A stretch of 64,000 bases of DNA from Planctomycetaceae bacterium (GCA_017795105.1 CP051247.1:3080001-3144000), one strand, 5' to 3'; shown: positions 36,720 to 47,758, numbered from the stretch's first letter. Numbers and translations: made by a program. Notes: generated by a model from the sequence alone, not told the origin.

Positions 36720-38114
36720 TTAGAGCGAACTCAACTGATCAAGTAGCATCGGCGAACCAAAGTCTGCTTCGTCGGCAAGCACTGGATGACTGCTATCGGC
36801 GACAGCGAAGAGCGGCCTGTAGAACTCGCCGGTCTGCACGAACTCCCAGTTCATGGGAGCTCGCTTCCTGATGACACGATTATGGAATCGGGTGCCAGTC
36901 GACTCAGCAGAGAACCAGTTGCCATCGCTGTCCTGACCGATGATGTCGTCGTAACCGTACCCGTTCGTGTTCCCCACATGGACGTTGGTCATGCCATTGG
37001 CGGCGAAGGGCCAGGACGTCCAGAACCGGAATCCCAAACCGCTATCACTGGCTTGGCCGACCCACCACTCGGTGGAGTTGAACCGAATGGCAACTTCGTC
37101 TTCGGGATCTCCGTCAAAATTGCCGACGACTAGCGAATCGAATGACTGCAATCCTGCCCCGATGATCACTGCAGCGTCGTTCCGATTATCAAAACCGTTG
37201 GCCGGTCCACTCGACTGAGCAACGTAGAGATCGATCCGGTCGTTCATACCGGCAAGGGCCACGACAATATCCTCGCGACCGTCCGCATTGAAATCTCCGG
37301 TGGCGGAAAACGACAGTCCTGAACTCAAGTCCCAGGTGTGCGAGTACATGTTCTGAAACTGAAAATTCGAAGTCTTTGCCAGCCAGACAACTCCGGTCTT
37401 GGCGATGATGGCGAGATCGTCTCCCTTTACGCCATCGAAGTTCCCGACCAGCACATCCGCGATACCATCGTATTTGCCATAGCTTCCCCAGTATCGGTTG
37501 GCGAATCTGTTGCCTTCGGACGTGGCGACCCACCAGCTGCCACTCTCCCCATTCTGGAACAGCCCGATGATGTCGTCTCGGCCGTCATTATTAAAATCCC
37601 CGACGTGAACCTCTTTGATGCCGGTCGTCCGCCAGGTTGTCCATGAAGTGAAGGTCAAATCGCCGTCGGAGGAACGGCCATCCACAAATCCGCCTTGATT
37701 GATTTCGGCCAGTCCGATCAGCCACTCGCCGCTCTCCAGCCAGACCGCCACATCCAACCGACCGTCTCCGTTGAAGTCCCCGTGATGAACTTCGCGGATT
37801 TCCCAACTCTCGCCACCAGCCAGGATGTCGATCTTATACTCACCGGTATAGGTATTGGTGCCTGGAAGGAATTCGGGCTTCAGAGTCATCCAATATCCGT
37901 GCGGATCCTGGTTTCGATATCCGATGATCGAAGTCGAGTAGCCTCCGGGCAGTTCAGAATTGGGGGCCACGGAGTCGCCACTGACGTCCGCTCCAGCCAG
38001 CAGCAACCGCTGCTCGAGCACTTCACCCGGTTGACGACCGCTCCCGCAGGCCTGCTGCCTCTTCGTGGATCGAGATTGAGAAAGAATCTGAAAGAGATGG
38101 CATGTTGAGATCAT
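36720..38114 (-). CDS. Secreted LEPR-XLL / FG-GAP protein, paralogue of neighbour
   Basis: A 464-aa protein. The N-terminus contains LEQRLLLAG, the LEPR-XLL-like motif, in the same place as in the gene at 32972, followed by a spacer and then FG-GAP/VCBS repeats (GDFNGDGRLDVAVW, GDFNNDGRDDIIGLF, GNFDGVKGDDLAII, GDFNADGREDIVVAL, GNFDGDPEDEVAIRF). The PPC-like repeats of the neighbour are absent. Long stretches match the neighbour almost residue for residue (for example IKEVHVGDFN, DVLVGNFDGVKGDDLA, SGPANGF), so the two arose by duplication. The start at 38114 is preferred because the longer frame (to 38189) adds a cysteine/histidine-rich leader unlike the family. Surface or extracellular location is likely. 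Confidence 0.85.
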   Translation of the reverse strand: MISTCHLFQILSQSRSTKRQQACGSGRQPGEVLEQRLLLAGADVSGDSVAPNSELPGGYSTSIIGYRNQDPHGYWMTLKPEFLPGTNTYTGEYKIDILAGGESWEIREVHHGDFNGDGRLDVAVWLESGEWLIGLAEINQGGFVDGRSSDGDLTFTSWTTWRTTGIKEVHVGDFNNDGRDDIIGLFQNGESGSWWVATSEGNRFANRYWGSYGKYDGIADVLVGNFDGVKGDDLAIIAKTGVVWLAKTSNFQFQNMYSHTWDLSSGLSFSATGDFNADGREDIVVALAGMNDRIDLYVAQSSGPANGFDNRNDAAVIIGAGLQSFDSLVVGNFDGDPEDEVAIRFNSTEWWVGQASDSGLGFRFWTSWPFAANGMTNVHVGNTNGYGYDDIIGQDSDGNWFSAESTGTRFHNRVIRKRAPMNWEFVQTGEFYRPLFAVADSSHPVLADEADFGSPMLLDQLSSL

Positions 38115-38498
38115 GATTTCCGGGCACCTGTGTGGACATTTGTGATGTTCTGAGCGTGGAAAGAGTACTCCCCCTATCAGGGTGAACACAATGCCAGACC
38201 TTCGTTTTCATCCGCCATTCCGAAAAACAGTTGTGTAATCGTTTGCGTAATCTCAACGCATGTCGGACCACAGAGTGTGCAGAACTTGCCGCGAGTCTTT
38301 GTGAGGCCCAGAAGAGTTCCCGCTTCATTTCCCACGAATTTCAGTTCGTCAAAGCAATTTTTTCAGTTACCCGGCAACTGGTCCGGCAGTTGCCTTGTGT
38401 CTTCGACAGCAGATTCTGCCGTGTGGCTTTGCGGCGGAAATCGTTTTCCTTCCTGCGTGCCTTCCTTCCTCTTTCGATGCCCCACAAGGAGTGACTTC
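38115..38498. other. Divergent promoter region FG-GAP / DUF1559
   Basis: About 380 bp between divergent genes. It must carry both promoters. A plus-strand frame runs through it, but only as an upstream extension of the DUF1559 gene and without pilin character. No repeat or structured RNA noticed. Confidence 0.5.
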
Positions 38499-39524
38499 GT
38501 GTCATTGTTTACGCCCGCCGGTGAGAGCAGCCGGTCTCGAACTGCCTTTACGTTGATTGAACTGCTGGTTGTGATTGCGATCATCGCCATTCTGGTTGCA
38601 TTGCTTCTGCCCGCTGTCCAGCAGGCGCGAGAAGCCGCTCGGCGAACCTCCTGCAAGAACAATCTCAAGCAGGTCGGGCTGGCCCTGCACAACTATCACG
38701 ATGTGCACAACATTCTGCCGCCGGCTCTGATCAACTCCGGACGTTACAACTCGGCCAGCTTCTATTCCGGCAATAACCGCGTCAAAAATACGACCGGATG
38801 GGTGATGTTGCTCCCCTACATCGAGCAATCGGCTCTGTATGATGCTTACGATCATGACCTCTGTTCGAGCAGCTCGAACCCGTATTCTCTGCCGATCGAA
38901 GGCGACGAGTCGACCAATAACGATGTCACCACCGCTTCGATCAAGATGCTTGAATGTCCGTCCGACCCACTCGGCGGCGAGCTCACCAGTTATGTCAGCC
39001 CGACGAGCATGTACCACCACACCGAAGCTCGCCGCATCAGCTATATCTTCTGCGTGGGTTACAGCGACGACTATGCCGCACCGTACTCGCCCAGCTCTTC
39101 GCTGACACGCGGCGCATTCGGCAACAATGGAGCCGCCCGGTTCCGCGACATCCGAGATGGCCTCAGCAACACCACACTCGTGGGCGAATCGTGGGGTGGC
39201 GAGAAGATGAAGACGTATCTTTACTTTGGTCCCTATGGCCTGAAGGGGCTCCACACCTGTTGTCATGGTCGAGTCGTCAGCGGTTCGACCGTCAGCGACC
39301 CCGCCAGCTTCACGCCCTATTCCTCGCGGTACCACATCAACGCCGACTACAACGGCGATGGCAGCGGTCGTGGGTACGCCTGGAGCTTCGGCAGCGGACA
39401 TCAGGGCGGAGCTCACTTCCTCTTCGCCGATGGAGCCGTGAACTTCCTCAGCGAAAACATGGATTATCGCACCTACGCTCTTCTGAATTACATTCGGGAT
39501 GCCCAGGTGGTTGGCGAACTGTAA
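38499..39524 (+). CDS. DUF1559 pseudopilin-like protein
   Basis: A 341-aa member of the planctomycete-expanded DUF1559 family. It has an N-terminal type IV pilin/pseudopilin methylation motif: short basic leader, then AFTLIELLVVIAIIAILVAL, a 20-residue hydrophobic helix with Glu at +5, followed by LLPAVQQAREAARRTSCKNN and the conserved LKQVGLALHNYHDVH. The C-terminal domain ends with the typical HQGGAHFLFADGAVNFLSE. It should be processed by a prepilin peptidase and assembled in a type II secretion or pilus-like fibre. The GTG at 38499 is chosen because AAGGAG lies 7 nt upstream and it gives the usual short leader. A small lipoprotein gene follows. Confidence 0.95.
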   Translation: MSLFTPAGESSRSRTAFTLIELLVVIAIIAILVALLLPAVQQAREAARRTSCKNNLKQVGLALHNYHDVHNILPPALINSGRYNSASFYSGNNRVKNTTGWVMLLPYIEQSALYDAYDHDLCSSSSNPYSLPIEGDESTNNDVTTASIKMLECPSDPLGGELTSYVSPTSMYHHTEARRISYIFCVGYSDDYAAPYSPSSSLTRGAFGNNGAARFRDIRDGLSNTTLVGESWGGEKMKTYLYFGPYGLKGLHTCCHGRVVSGSTVSDPASFTPYSSRYHINADYNGDGSGRGYAWSFGSGHQGGAHFLFADGAVNFLSENMDYRTYALLNYIRDAQVVGEL

Positions 39525-39587
39525 GACCACTCCCGTTGAGTTCTGGAATCGTCGAAACAAAAACTTCCTCAGATGCAAAGTGAAACG

Positions 39588-40049
39588 ATGAGTCGAAACG
39601 GTCTGTTCTCGCTCGCTGGCCTGTTATTGGCAGCGATCGCAGGATGCAGCAGCAGCGAAACCGAACTGGGCACAGTTCCCGTGGCAGGAACAGTTCTGCT
39701 CGATAGCCAGCCGCTCGCCGGAGCGTCGGTCTACTTCATGAATGAACTTCGAACCGGTCAGGCGGTGACAGACGCCGAAGGCAGGTTTGAACTTCTGCAG
39801 GGAGCGGCTCCCGGTCCCAATCGGATTTACATCACGAAGGTCGTCAACGAATCGGGAACCCCGGTCGAGGAAGGCATCGACCTGGAACAGCTCAAAGCGT
39901 CTCAGGGACTTCCGCCCGGGCCTGGCTTGCCGAAGGGCTTCAAGGAAGTCGTCCCGCCGCAGTACAGCGATCCGTTCAAGACGGAGCTCACCCTCGATGT
40001 TCCGGCAGACGGAACCGATGCTGCCGACTTCACCTTAATCGCGAACTGA
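39588..40049 (+). CDS. Lipoprotein with carboxypeptidase regulatory-like domain
   Basis: A 153-aa protein with lipoprotein signal (LFSLAGLLLAAIAGCSSSE, lipobox cysteine after IAG) and a beta-sandwich domain of the carboxypeptidase-regulatory/transthyretin type (VAGTVLLDSQPLAGASVYF, then TDAEGRFEL). The C-terminus has a Pro/Gly-rich loop (GLPPGPGLPKGF). Such lipoproteins regularly follow DUF1559 genes in planctomycetes, as here (63 bp away), so a shared role is probable. ATG 39588 gives the cleanest leader; ATG 39573 is the alternative. Confidence 0.85.
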   Translation: MSRNGLFSLAGLLLAAIAGCSSSETELGTVPVAGTVLLDSQPLAGASVYFMNELRTGQAVTDAEGRFELLQGAAPGPNRIYITKVVNESGTPVEEGIDLEQLKASQGLPPGPGLPKGFKEVVPPQYSDPFKTELTLDVPADGTDAADFTLIAN

Positions 40050-40074
40050 TTGCCCTGCTGAATCTCTCCTTCTG

Positions 40075-40114
40075 AACGCTCCGGAGCTTCCTCAAAGTTC
40101 CGGGGCGTTTTCTC
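40075..40114 (+). terminator. Terminator after the DUF1559/lipoprotein pair
   Basis: AACGCTCCGGA pairs with TCCGGGGCGTT around a 13-nt loop, followed by TTTTCTC. It lies 25 bp after the lipoprotein stop. Confidence 0.85.
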
Positions 40115-40212
40115 GTTCCGCCTCCAGGACCATCGTTCACGAGATTTCGCTGGCAGCTCCTCATGGATCGCAGTATCGTGCAGAGACCGAACCTGTACGA
40201 AAGGAGCTGCTC

Positions 40213-41016
40213 ATGGGTGCGTCCTGGGGACTCGACAACGGTTTTCTGGTCACGGTGCTCAGCATCGCGGCTGGATATATGCTTCTCGTGCCGCTGCTCG
40301 TCATTACGACGTTCAAAGCAAAGGCCCACCCGCAGGTTCTCAAGTTTGACCCCGAAGTGAACCGGCCGCCGGAGTCCGTTTCCGACTACTTCGACCGCCT
40401 AGATACCGAGCTGATCAAGCTCGGCTTCGCACGCGATGGATCGGTCATCGTGCCCGACATGATCGACAACGTCCGAGCCGTCCTCTCCCTCTATACGCAT
40501 CCCCGCAATCGCGATCAGGCGATGGTGACCGCACTCTGGGGTTACGCAGCTGACATTCCGGTCGAACAGCAGAAGTATCTGGAGTTCCATACCCAGTTCA
40601 ACGGAGACTCGCCGGTTTCCTTCTGCACCAACGACAACGGCACTCCCGGTGCGTTTCCCGACAAGCCGGAAGCTCCCAATTTTCGCTTCCCGCACATCGA
40701 CTCGGCGGCTCGGCTTTATCGCTGTCATCAGGAACTGATCGAGACCCGATTCGCACACCGACACAAAGTCCATCGGCTCGACGACGTGTTCCAGTCCGAC
40801 ATCGTCCGCTTTATCGGCGAAGGGGTCCTCAAGGAAGAGTTCGAGAAAGAGATCCCCCGCGGCTACCTCCGCTACGACGCCGAAGCCGATGTCTTTCGCA
40901 GCACATTCTGGGGCGGCTTCCCGATGGCATGGCGCGCCACCTTCCCCGGCAAACAGGTCATCGGCGCCTGGTATCGGCTGCGGGGGTATCAGCTGGAGAA
41001 CCAGATGTTCGGATAG
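40213..41016 (+). CDS. Hypothetical protein with N-terminal membrane anchor
   Basis: A 267-aa protein. Residues about 10-33 form one transmembrane helix (FLVTVLSIAAGYMLLVPLLV), leaving a soluble domain of about 230 aa rich in aromatic residues (WGYAADIPVEQQKYLEFHTQ, FWGGFPMAWRATFPGKQVIG). AAAGGAG precedes the ATG. No catalytic motif or known family is recognised. It converges with the AAA ATPase gene (31 bp between stops). Confidence 0.8.
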   Translation: MGASWGLDNGFLVTVLSIAAGYMLLVPLLVITTFKAKAHPQVLKFDPEVNRPPESVSDYFDRLDTELIKLGFARDGSVIVPDMIDNVRAVLSLYTHPRNRDQAMVTALWGYAADIPVEQQKYLEFHTQFNGDSPVSFCTNDNGTPGAFPDKPEAPNFRFPHIDSAARLYRCHQELIETRFAHRHKVHRLDDVFQSDIVRFIGEGVLKEEFEKEIPRGYLRYDAEADVFRSTFWGGFPMAWRATFPGKQVIGAWYRLRGYQLENQMFG

Positions 41017-41046
41017 ACGATCAGCCACGGACCCCGCGAATTCGCA

Positions 41047-42282
41047 TCAGGCCTCCGTCTTCATCTGCTTCTTCAACAGACTCACCTGACCTTCCAGCAC
41101 GTTCTGGAATCCGGCGTCCGTATCCTGCATCCAGGTCATCACCGCGCTGATGATCAGCTCTTTCAGATAGGCGAACGAGAAGCCATCGGTGCTCTCGGCA
41201 AGCGGAAGAATCTCGTCCTCGTTCCAGCCTGTTTCCCCGGCAAGATGCTGCTGCCAGTTCTTCAGGTAGTCGAGCCGCTCGGAAAGTGTCGGCAACGGGA
41301 AATGATACTTCCGATCGAAGCGGCTCGGGCGATCGATGATCGAACTGTCGATGCGATCGGGATGGTTCGTGGTCGCCAGCACGAGCAAGCCATGATTGTG
41401 CTCAAAGCCATCGAGCTGGTTCAAAAAGAATGAGCGGTTGTCGTCGGTGACCAGCGAGTCGAGGTCTTCCAGAATCAACACGCAGGGACGTAATCCGCGG
41501 GCGCGTTGAAAAATCAGCTGCCACATCTGTTGTGGCGTGAAGTAATGGTGGCTCAAACTCTGCACGTACAGGCAGGCGATCCCCAGTTCCTTCACCAGAG
41601 CGCGAACGCAGTGTGTCTTCCCGTTGCCTGGCGGGCCCACGAACAAAGCCCCCCGTCGCCAGGCGATACCGAGTTTCTCATAGCGTTCGGCTGACTGCAG
41701 AAACTGTCGGAAATCGTTGCGGATGATCTCCTTCAAATCATCCGCCAGCACGAGATCTTCGAACGACGCATCCTGAATCGCCTGATACAACGCTTCGCTC
41801 CGCCGCCAGTGACCGTCCGAAAACACCAGAATCGCTTCTCCAGGAGCGTGCGTCTTGCGATTCACTTCCAGGATGAATTCGTCGGCAATGTCTGAGTTCT
41901 CGGCGATCACCCAGTCACGCGACTGGAACCCGCAGGAACTGACCCACTGCACATGGACCACGACCAGCTCGCGATCCCGAAACCGCACCTGCCAGACAAC
42001 TTGTTCGTAATTCGAGAAGAGTTCGTCGAAATCCTCGCCGCCCCATTCCCGTTCCAGAATGGGCCGAGGTTCCGGCAATGGTTCGAGCTCACACAGTCCC
42101 ATCTGAGCGAAACGCTGCAGGTCCATCCCATTCGTCGGGACAACCGCCAGTCGCCCCGCCTGCTCGACCAGTAACGCTTCGACATTCACTGGCAGAGCGG
42201 CAGGATTCTCCGCCAGCGCCTGCGAATAAAACGCCGGCTTCAAATAGAATTGATTGGTCAACGTTGATTTGATCTGATGCAT
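41047..42282 (-). CDS. AAA-type ATPase
   Basis: A 411-aa protein. The first 200 residues are an unrecognised domain with substrate-like hydrophobic strands. From about residue 200 it is an AAA+ module: Walker A GPPGNGKT (216-223), Walker B CVLILEDLDS (267-276), sensor-1 ATTNHPDRID, and the arginine-finger-like RPSRFDRKYHFPLP, as in the BCS1/FtsH/katanin group of AAA proteins. The ATG at 42282 is preferred because upstream in-frame residues (to 42438) are unlike the rest and overlap the divergent sulfatase leader region. It may be a chaperone-like remodeller; target unknown. Confidence 0.88.
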   Translation of the reverse strand: MHQIKSTLTNQFYLKPAFYSQALAENPAALPVNVEALLVEQAGRLAVVPTNGMDLQRFAQMGLCELEPLPEPRPILEREWGGEDFDELFSNYEQVVWQVRFRDRELVVVHVQWVSSCGFQSRDWVIAENSDIADEFILEVNRKTHAPGEAILVFSDGHWRRSEALYQAIQDASFEDLVLADDLKEIIRNDFRQFLQSAERYEKLGIAWRRGALFVGPPGNGKTHCVRALVKELGIACLYVQSLSHHYFTPQQMWQLIFQRARGLRPCVLILEDLDSLVTDDNRSFFLNQLDGFEHNHGLLVLATTNHPDRIDSSIIDRPSRFDRKYHFPLPTLSERLDYLKNWQQHLAGETGWNEDEILPLAESTDGFSFAYLKELIISAVMTWMQDTDAGFQNVLEGQVSLLKKQMKTEA

Positions 42283-42481
42283 AGCGTGCGGAACCCTGTG
42301 TACGAGGTCAGTCCGTGCGAGCAAGCGAATGTTCCTCCCGGGAAGACGTCGGCCGACCAGTGAAGGTTCACATTCATGTTGTTTTTTTGTACACATCATG
42401 ATCAGGGATGTCGAGAGAGCATTCACGCCCTCTCCCATTCACTGTCAGAATCCAGTCCCCTTCGATCGAAAGAGGCGCTCC

Positions 42482-43897
<1,416 letters not shown>

Positions 43898-43905
43898 TCG
43901 ACAAC

Positions 43906-43940
43906 GGGTGCCCGGCCCACGCCCGCGTGGGCAGGCTGAA
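43906..43940. repeat. Palindromic repeat family F, copy 1
   Basis: GGGTGCCCGGCCCACGC followed by GCGTGGGCAGGCTG: an inverted repeat directly after the sulfatase stop. A better-preserved copy lies at 52382-52412. Confidence 0.6.
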
Positions 43941-44105
43941 CGCACCGGCCGCGGTTGTCATTCTTACAACCATCTCACTCCTGTTGACATCATTCCTCGC
44001 TCTCGCGTAATACACGCGGCTTCCGGAGGATCGCCTTGCGCATTCTCTGAACGGCGGGCCGGCTGTTTTGTGTTTCTGCGCGCACCGTTCGCGATCGAAA
44101 GCCGA

Positions 44106-44567
44106 ATGATGATTCCTCTGCGTTCCCGTCGATCTTTCCTGTCAACGATGACCCTGTCCGCCCTTTCCGTTGGCCTGTCGGGCTGCGGCACGTTTCTTTA
44201 TCCGGAACGCCGCGGACAGCAGGGCGGCCGGATCGACTGGAAGGTCGTCGCTCTCGATGGGATCGGCCTGCTGCTGTTCTTCATCCCCGGCGTGATTGCA
44301 TTTGCCGTCGATATCTATTCGGGGGCCATCTATCTGCCACCGCACGAGTACTCCGGCACGCAAAAGCCGAAGATGCACGAAGGCTTCGTCTCGATTCCGC
44401 TACCGGAAGAGCGACAGAACACGCGGGCCATCGAAGCCGCCATCGTTGAGAACACGGGCAAACAGATCCGCCTCGACGATAAACGCTGCCATCGCACGCG
44501 TCTTCCGGCGCTGGCGCAATTCAACACGCTGACCGAACGCCTCAAGGAACAGTGCGGGTTGGGATAG
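44106..44567 (+). CDS. Hypothetical small lipoprotein
   Basis: A 153-aa protein with a twin-arginine-like basic start and a lipobox (STMTLSALSVGLSGCGTF), then one strongly hydrophobic stretch (VALDGIGLLLFFIPGVIAFA). The C-terminal half is polar, with no recognised domain. The FFIPGVIAFAVDIYSGAIYLP block resembles that of other small bacterial lipoproteins, but I cannot name a family. Two adjacent ATG codons (44106, 44109) are both possible starts. Confidence 0.75.
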   Translation: MMIPLRSRRSFLSTMTLSALSVGLSGCGTFLYPERRGQQGGRIDWKVVALDGIGLLLFFIPGVIAFAVDIYSGAIYLPPHEYSGTQKPKMHEGFVSIPLPEERQNTRAIEAAIVENTGKQIRLDDKRCHRTRLPALAQFNTLTERLKEQCGLG

Positions 44568-44661
44568 CGCACCGTACCCCAGCAATCGCGACTCACCACG
44601 CCAGTTACCCGGTATCAGGAGATGCCAACTTTGTCGGAGTGGTCCTGTATCACCGCCAGGG

Positions 44662-44713
44662 GGGGCCCGAAAGATTCTTTCGGGGCGGTGCAGCGGTCGG
44701 CGAAGCCGTAAGG
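44662..44713 (+). repeat. Palindromic repeat family C, copy 1
   Basis: GGGCCCGAAAGATTCTTTCG followed by GGGCGGTGCAGCGGTCGG and CGAAGCCGTAAGG. The palindrome CCGAAAGATTCTTTCGG is shared with 50026-50070 and 59737-59775, and the tail GGCGAAGCCGT is shared with family D. Confidence 0.8.
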
Positions 44714-44746
44714 TTCTCGTCTGTGAAGACTTCCTGAAGTTGGCAA

Positions 44747-45643
44747 CTACCCGGTATGACTGCTCCGCGTCAGTTGCCGGGTGCCGAGGCCGATCAGGCC
44801 ACTGATGCCGACCACCGCCAGCAGCGCGATTCCTGCGAGGCGAATCCGGGTATCGATCGTTTCCTCGCGGATTTCCGGCAGAAGCTGGGCGAACTGTTCG
44901 TGGCTGAGATCGAGTAGCAGATGGGTCCGGAACATCTCAGCTTCGATCTCCTGCGTGGTCAGCTTCAGATTGAAGGTCTCGATGTGTTCATCGATCACAA
45001 AGGATTCGAGATCTTCATCAGAGAGCGTCAGGGGTTCGTTGGACTGAAAGCCGGCGAAGTCCCGGCGAATGCGAGAGGTGACTTCCGACCGCACCTGAAG
45101 CAGGGCTGCCTGACGAGATTCCTCAACCGAGGTGAAACGTTCGCTGCTGACGACCGCGTGCGACGCGTCCTCTCCTCTGAACGGATCATTCTCCTTCAAC
45201 CAGCTCGGATAGTTTTCGATAGACCGTTCGAGCTCGTCAATTTGCCGGTCCAGTTCGGCGAGATCGTCCTGGTAAGGATCACGGACCTGATCATCCGAGC
45301 GAATCTGCTCTTCCAGATCGGCTCGCTGCCGTTTCAGTTCTTCAATCGTCCCCTCCGTCATCACATTCGACTGGGGTTGAGTCTCCATCGAGTTCGATGT
45401 CGCCGTGCGTGCCATCTGCGAGACATTCGGACTCTGATTCAACTGGAGATACGTGACAGCGGGAGCCCCGATGAAGAGGCCGAGAATCAATAGCGGCAGA
45501 ATCGTAATGGCGATCAGCGAAGTAGCCGAGCGCGAACCATCCGAACGTCGAGACAGAGCCGCGCGAATCAACCAGGCGAGAATACCGGCTCCCAGCAGCA
45601 CCGCGATCAGGGCGGACCAGCTTACAGTGTATTGAACATCCAT
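44747..45643 (-). CDS. Hypothetical membrane protein with coiled coil
   Basis: A 298-aa protein: two N-terminal transmembrane helices (ALIAVLLGAGILAWLIRAAL and LIAITILPLLILGLFIGAPA), a coiled-coil region (about 95-145; GTIEELKRQRADLEEQI), a globular part, and a third helix near the C-terminus (LAGIALLAVVGISGLIGLGT). GGAGGAG stands 8 nt before the ATG. It follows the Ser/Thr kinase gene by 30 bp on the same strand and is probably co-transcribed. No known family recognised. Confidence 0.82.
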   Translation of the reverse strand: MDVQYTVSWSALIAVLLGAGILAWLIRAALSRRSDGSRSATSLIAITILPLLILGLFIGAPAVTYLQLNQSPNVSQMARTATSNSMETQPQSNVMTEGTIEELKRQRADLEEQIRSDDQVRDPYQDDLAELDRQIDELERSIENYPSWLKENDPFRGEDASHAVVSSERFTSVEESRQAALLQVRSEVTSRIRRDFAGFQSNEPLTLSDEDLESFVIDEHIETFNLKLTTQEIEAEMFRTHLLLDLSHEQFAQLLPEIREETIDTRIRLAGIALLAVVGISGLIGLGTRQLTRSSHTG

Positions 45644-45673
45644 CGTGTTACTCCTCCGGGGACCGGAAAGAAT

Positions 45674-47758
45674 CTAGCGGGCCAGATTGTTTCGGCGTTC
45701 CGGACGTTTGACCCAGGTCGACAACTGCAGGGCGGCTGTAATCGTCGCCGCCCAGGTCATGCCCCAGATCACCGGAAAGGTGAAGACAGTGCAGATGAGC
45801 CAGGCCATCCCGGCCGTCCAGAGAATCGAACCGATTTCAAACCAGTGGTCACGCCGCTCGCTGGTCACTCGCCACCACGACCGCAGACTGAACAGCAGTG
45901 CGAAGAAGACCCCATAGCCGAGCATCGTCGGCCGCCAGGCCTGAGAGCCATGTCGTTCGCCACGAACGTCGGCGGTCCTCTCCGAACTGTCGCTCGCAGA
46001 AGCGGCCGTAGCAGCCTGAGGCCTCCCCGTCGAAGTGTAGGACTGAGTGACCAGCATCGTGCCGTTCTCGGAGTAGACCGGTCCGAGAACATCGTTGTGG
46101 TCAATCAAATTCGGTAGCGCCAGCATGTCGCGTCCCGGCGTGTAATGCTCGGCCAGCTCCCGTTGTCCCAGACTCGAAACGATCCCCGTGCGACCATGAT
46201 TGAAAATCGTCCGGGGGAAATCGACCATGAAGAACTGCCCCATTCCACTGACGGCCATCCCAACAGCAAATCCGGCGACTCCCAGAGAAAGTCTCAGAGC
46301 CGAGGCATCCTGTGTCGGACGCGGCCGCAACTGCATAAACGCCAGCAGCACCCACGTCGCCAGACTGCTCGAGGCGACAAAGAAAGCGATATGACCGACG
46401 TCCAGCGATCCCGGCGACCAGTACGAGGCGAAGAAACTCTGCGAAAAGAAGGCGACCGCCGCGGCCATCGCTCCGATGTATAGCGGAGCTGCCGCTCCAC
46501 CCAGAAACAAGGCGGAGGTCCGCTCGCTCAGAGTCGGAGGCACGGTTCGGTTCCCGACTTTCTCTCGTGGCAGCGGCGAAGCAGGCGGTACCTTCGGCAT
46601 CGCTCCGCGAGACCGTCCCAATGAGTCTTCCGTCAGCAGTGCAAAGCACTTCTTAAGGAACCATCGGCCTGCAAAAAAGAGCAATCCCACCAGGGCAAAG
46701 ACCCAGATGAAGCGAGCCGAGTGCCCACGGCTGAGAAGCAGGAGCCCGAACAGAGCAACGATCCCAATCAGCAGCCAGTCCGATTTGCGATCCGTGGCCA
46801 GTTGCGTGGAGCCGTTATCGACCGCTCGTTTCGCCTTCAGTTTCACACCCGAGGTGAACTTTTTGGTCCCGCATCCGCCCCAGGGGCCACAGCAAGACTT
46901 TTTCTTCTTTGTTCCTGTGCTCCAGGGAACTTCTTGAGTCTTCGGCTTTTCCGCAGTCACCGTTTCTCCAGAGACCGCGGCTGCGAAGGCCGCTTCAAAT
47001 TCAGCGATGCTCTGATAACGAGCCGCCTCTTCTTTAGCGAGTGCCCTACCGATGACCGGCTGCAACTCCTTCGGAATGGGCGTGAGGTCGGGATCAGCGG
47101 TAAGATGCTTCATCAGAATCTCGCCGGTCGATTCGCCATCGAACGGAATCTTTCCGGTCAGCATCTCATAAGCGATCACGCCCATGGCGTAGATGTCGAC
47201 ACCGGGGCCGTAACGACCTCGGGCCACTTCAGGAGCCATGTAGTAGACGGTGCCGACGCTCTGCGTGTGCGCACTCCGCTGCGAAGCACTGATGAACTTC
47301 GAGAGGCCGACGTCGCCGATTTTGATCTGGCCTTCTTCCGAGAAGATATTGGCCGGCTTCAGATCGCGGTGGACGAGTCCCCGGTTATGGAGAAAGCCGA
47401 GGCCTGCACAACACTGGTGGAGCAGTTCCCGGACTTTGGCAACCGGAATCCCCTGGGGATGTTCGCTGATGATCTGAGCGAGTGTCTTGCCGGCGACGTA
47501 CTCCATCACAATCCAGTGGTCGCCATCGGCGTCGGTCTTGACGTCGAAGATGGTGACGAGATTCGGATGGCTCAGGTTGAGACACTGCGAGACACCCCGC
47601 AGCTCGACCTCCATGTTGTCGTGCAGCAGTTTGATGGCGACATCTTTCCCGGCGTCGGAAACGGCGTAGTAAACTTCGCCAAAGCCGCCGCGATGAATGG
47701 CCCGCTTGATCGTCAGGCCTTCAAGGGGTCGGTCGCCCGCTGTGTAGGAAAATTTCAT
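45674..47758 (-). CDS. Serine/threonine protein kinase with membrane domain
   Basis: A 694-aa Hanks-type kinase. Kinase domain at residues 10-275: glycine loop GGFGEVYYAV (24-33), Lys43 in VAIKLL, catalytic loop HRDLKPAN (Asp132), metal-binding Asp149 in GDVG (DVG instead of DFG), GTVYYMAPE and DIYAMGVIAYE. A basic and cysteine-rich linker follows (KKKKSCCGPWGGCG), then about seven hydrophobic segments from residue 330 onward (SDWLLIGIVALFGLLLL and others). It is membrane-bound with a cytoplasmic kinase. Upstream lies an FHA-like protein that could bind phosphothreonine, and downstream a membrane coiled-coil protein, suggesting a small signalling unit behind the division genes. Confidence 0.93.
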   Translation of the reverse strand: MKFSYTAGDRPLEGLTIKRAIHRGGFGEVYYAVSDAGKDVAIKLLHDNMEVELRGVSQCLNLSHPNLVTIFDVKTDADGDHWIVMEYVAGKTLAQIISEHPQGIPVAKVRELLHQCCAGLGFLHNRGLVHRDLKPANIFSEEGQIKIGDVGLSKFISASQRSAHTQSVGTVYYMAPEVARGRYGPGVDIYAMGVIAYEMLTGKIPFDGESTGEILMKHLTADPDLTPIPKELQPVIGRALAKEEAARYQSIAEFEAAFAAAVSGETVTAEKPKTQEVPWSTGTKKKKSCCGPWGGCGTKKFTSGVKLKAKRAVDNGSTQLATDRKSDWLLIGIVALFGLLLLSRGHSARFIWVFALVGLLFFAGRWFLKKCFALLTEDSLGRSRGAMPKVPPASPLPREKVGNRTVPPTLSERTSALFLGGAAAPLYIGAMAAAVAFFSQSFFASYWSPGSLDVGHIAFFVASSSLATWVLLAFMQLRPRPTQDASALRLSLGVAGFAVGMAVSGMGQFFMVDFPRTIFNHGRTGIVSSLGQRELAEHYTPGRDMLALPNLIDHNDVLGPVYSENGTMLVTQSYTSTGRPQAATAASASDSSERTADVRGERHGSQAWRPTMLGYGVFFALLFSLRSWWRVTSERRDHWFEIGSILWTAGMAWLICTVFTFPVIWGMTWAATITAALQLSTWVKRPERRNNLAR

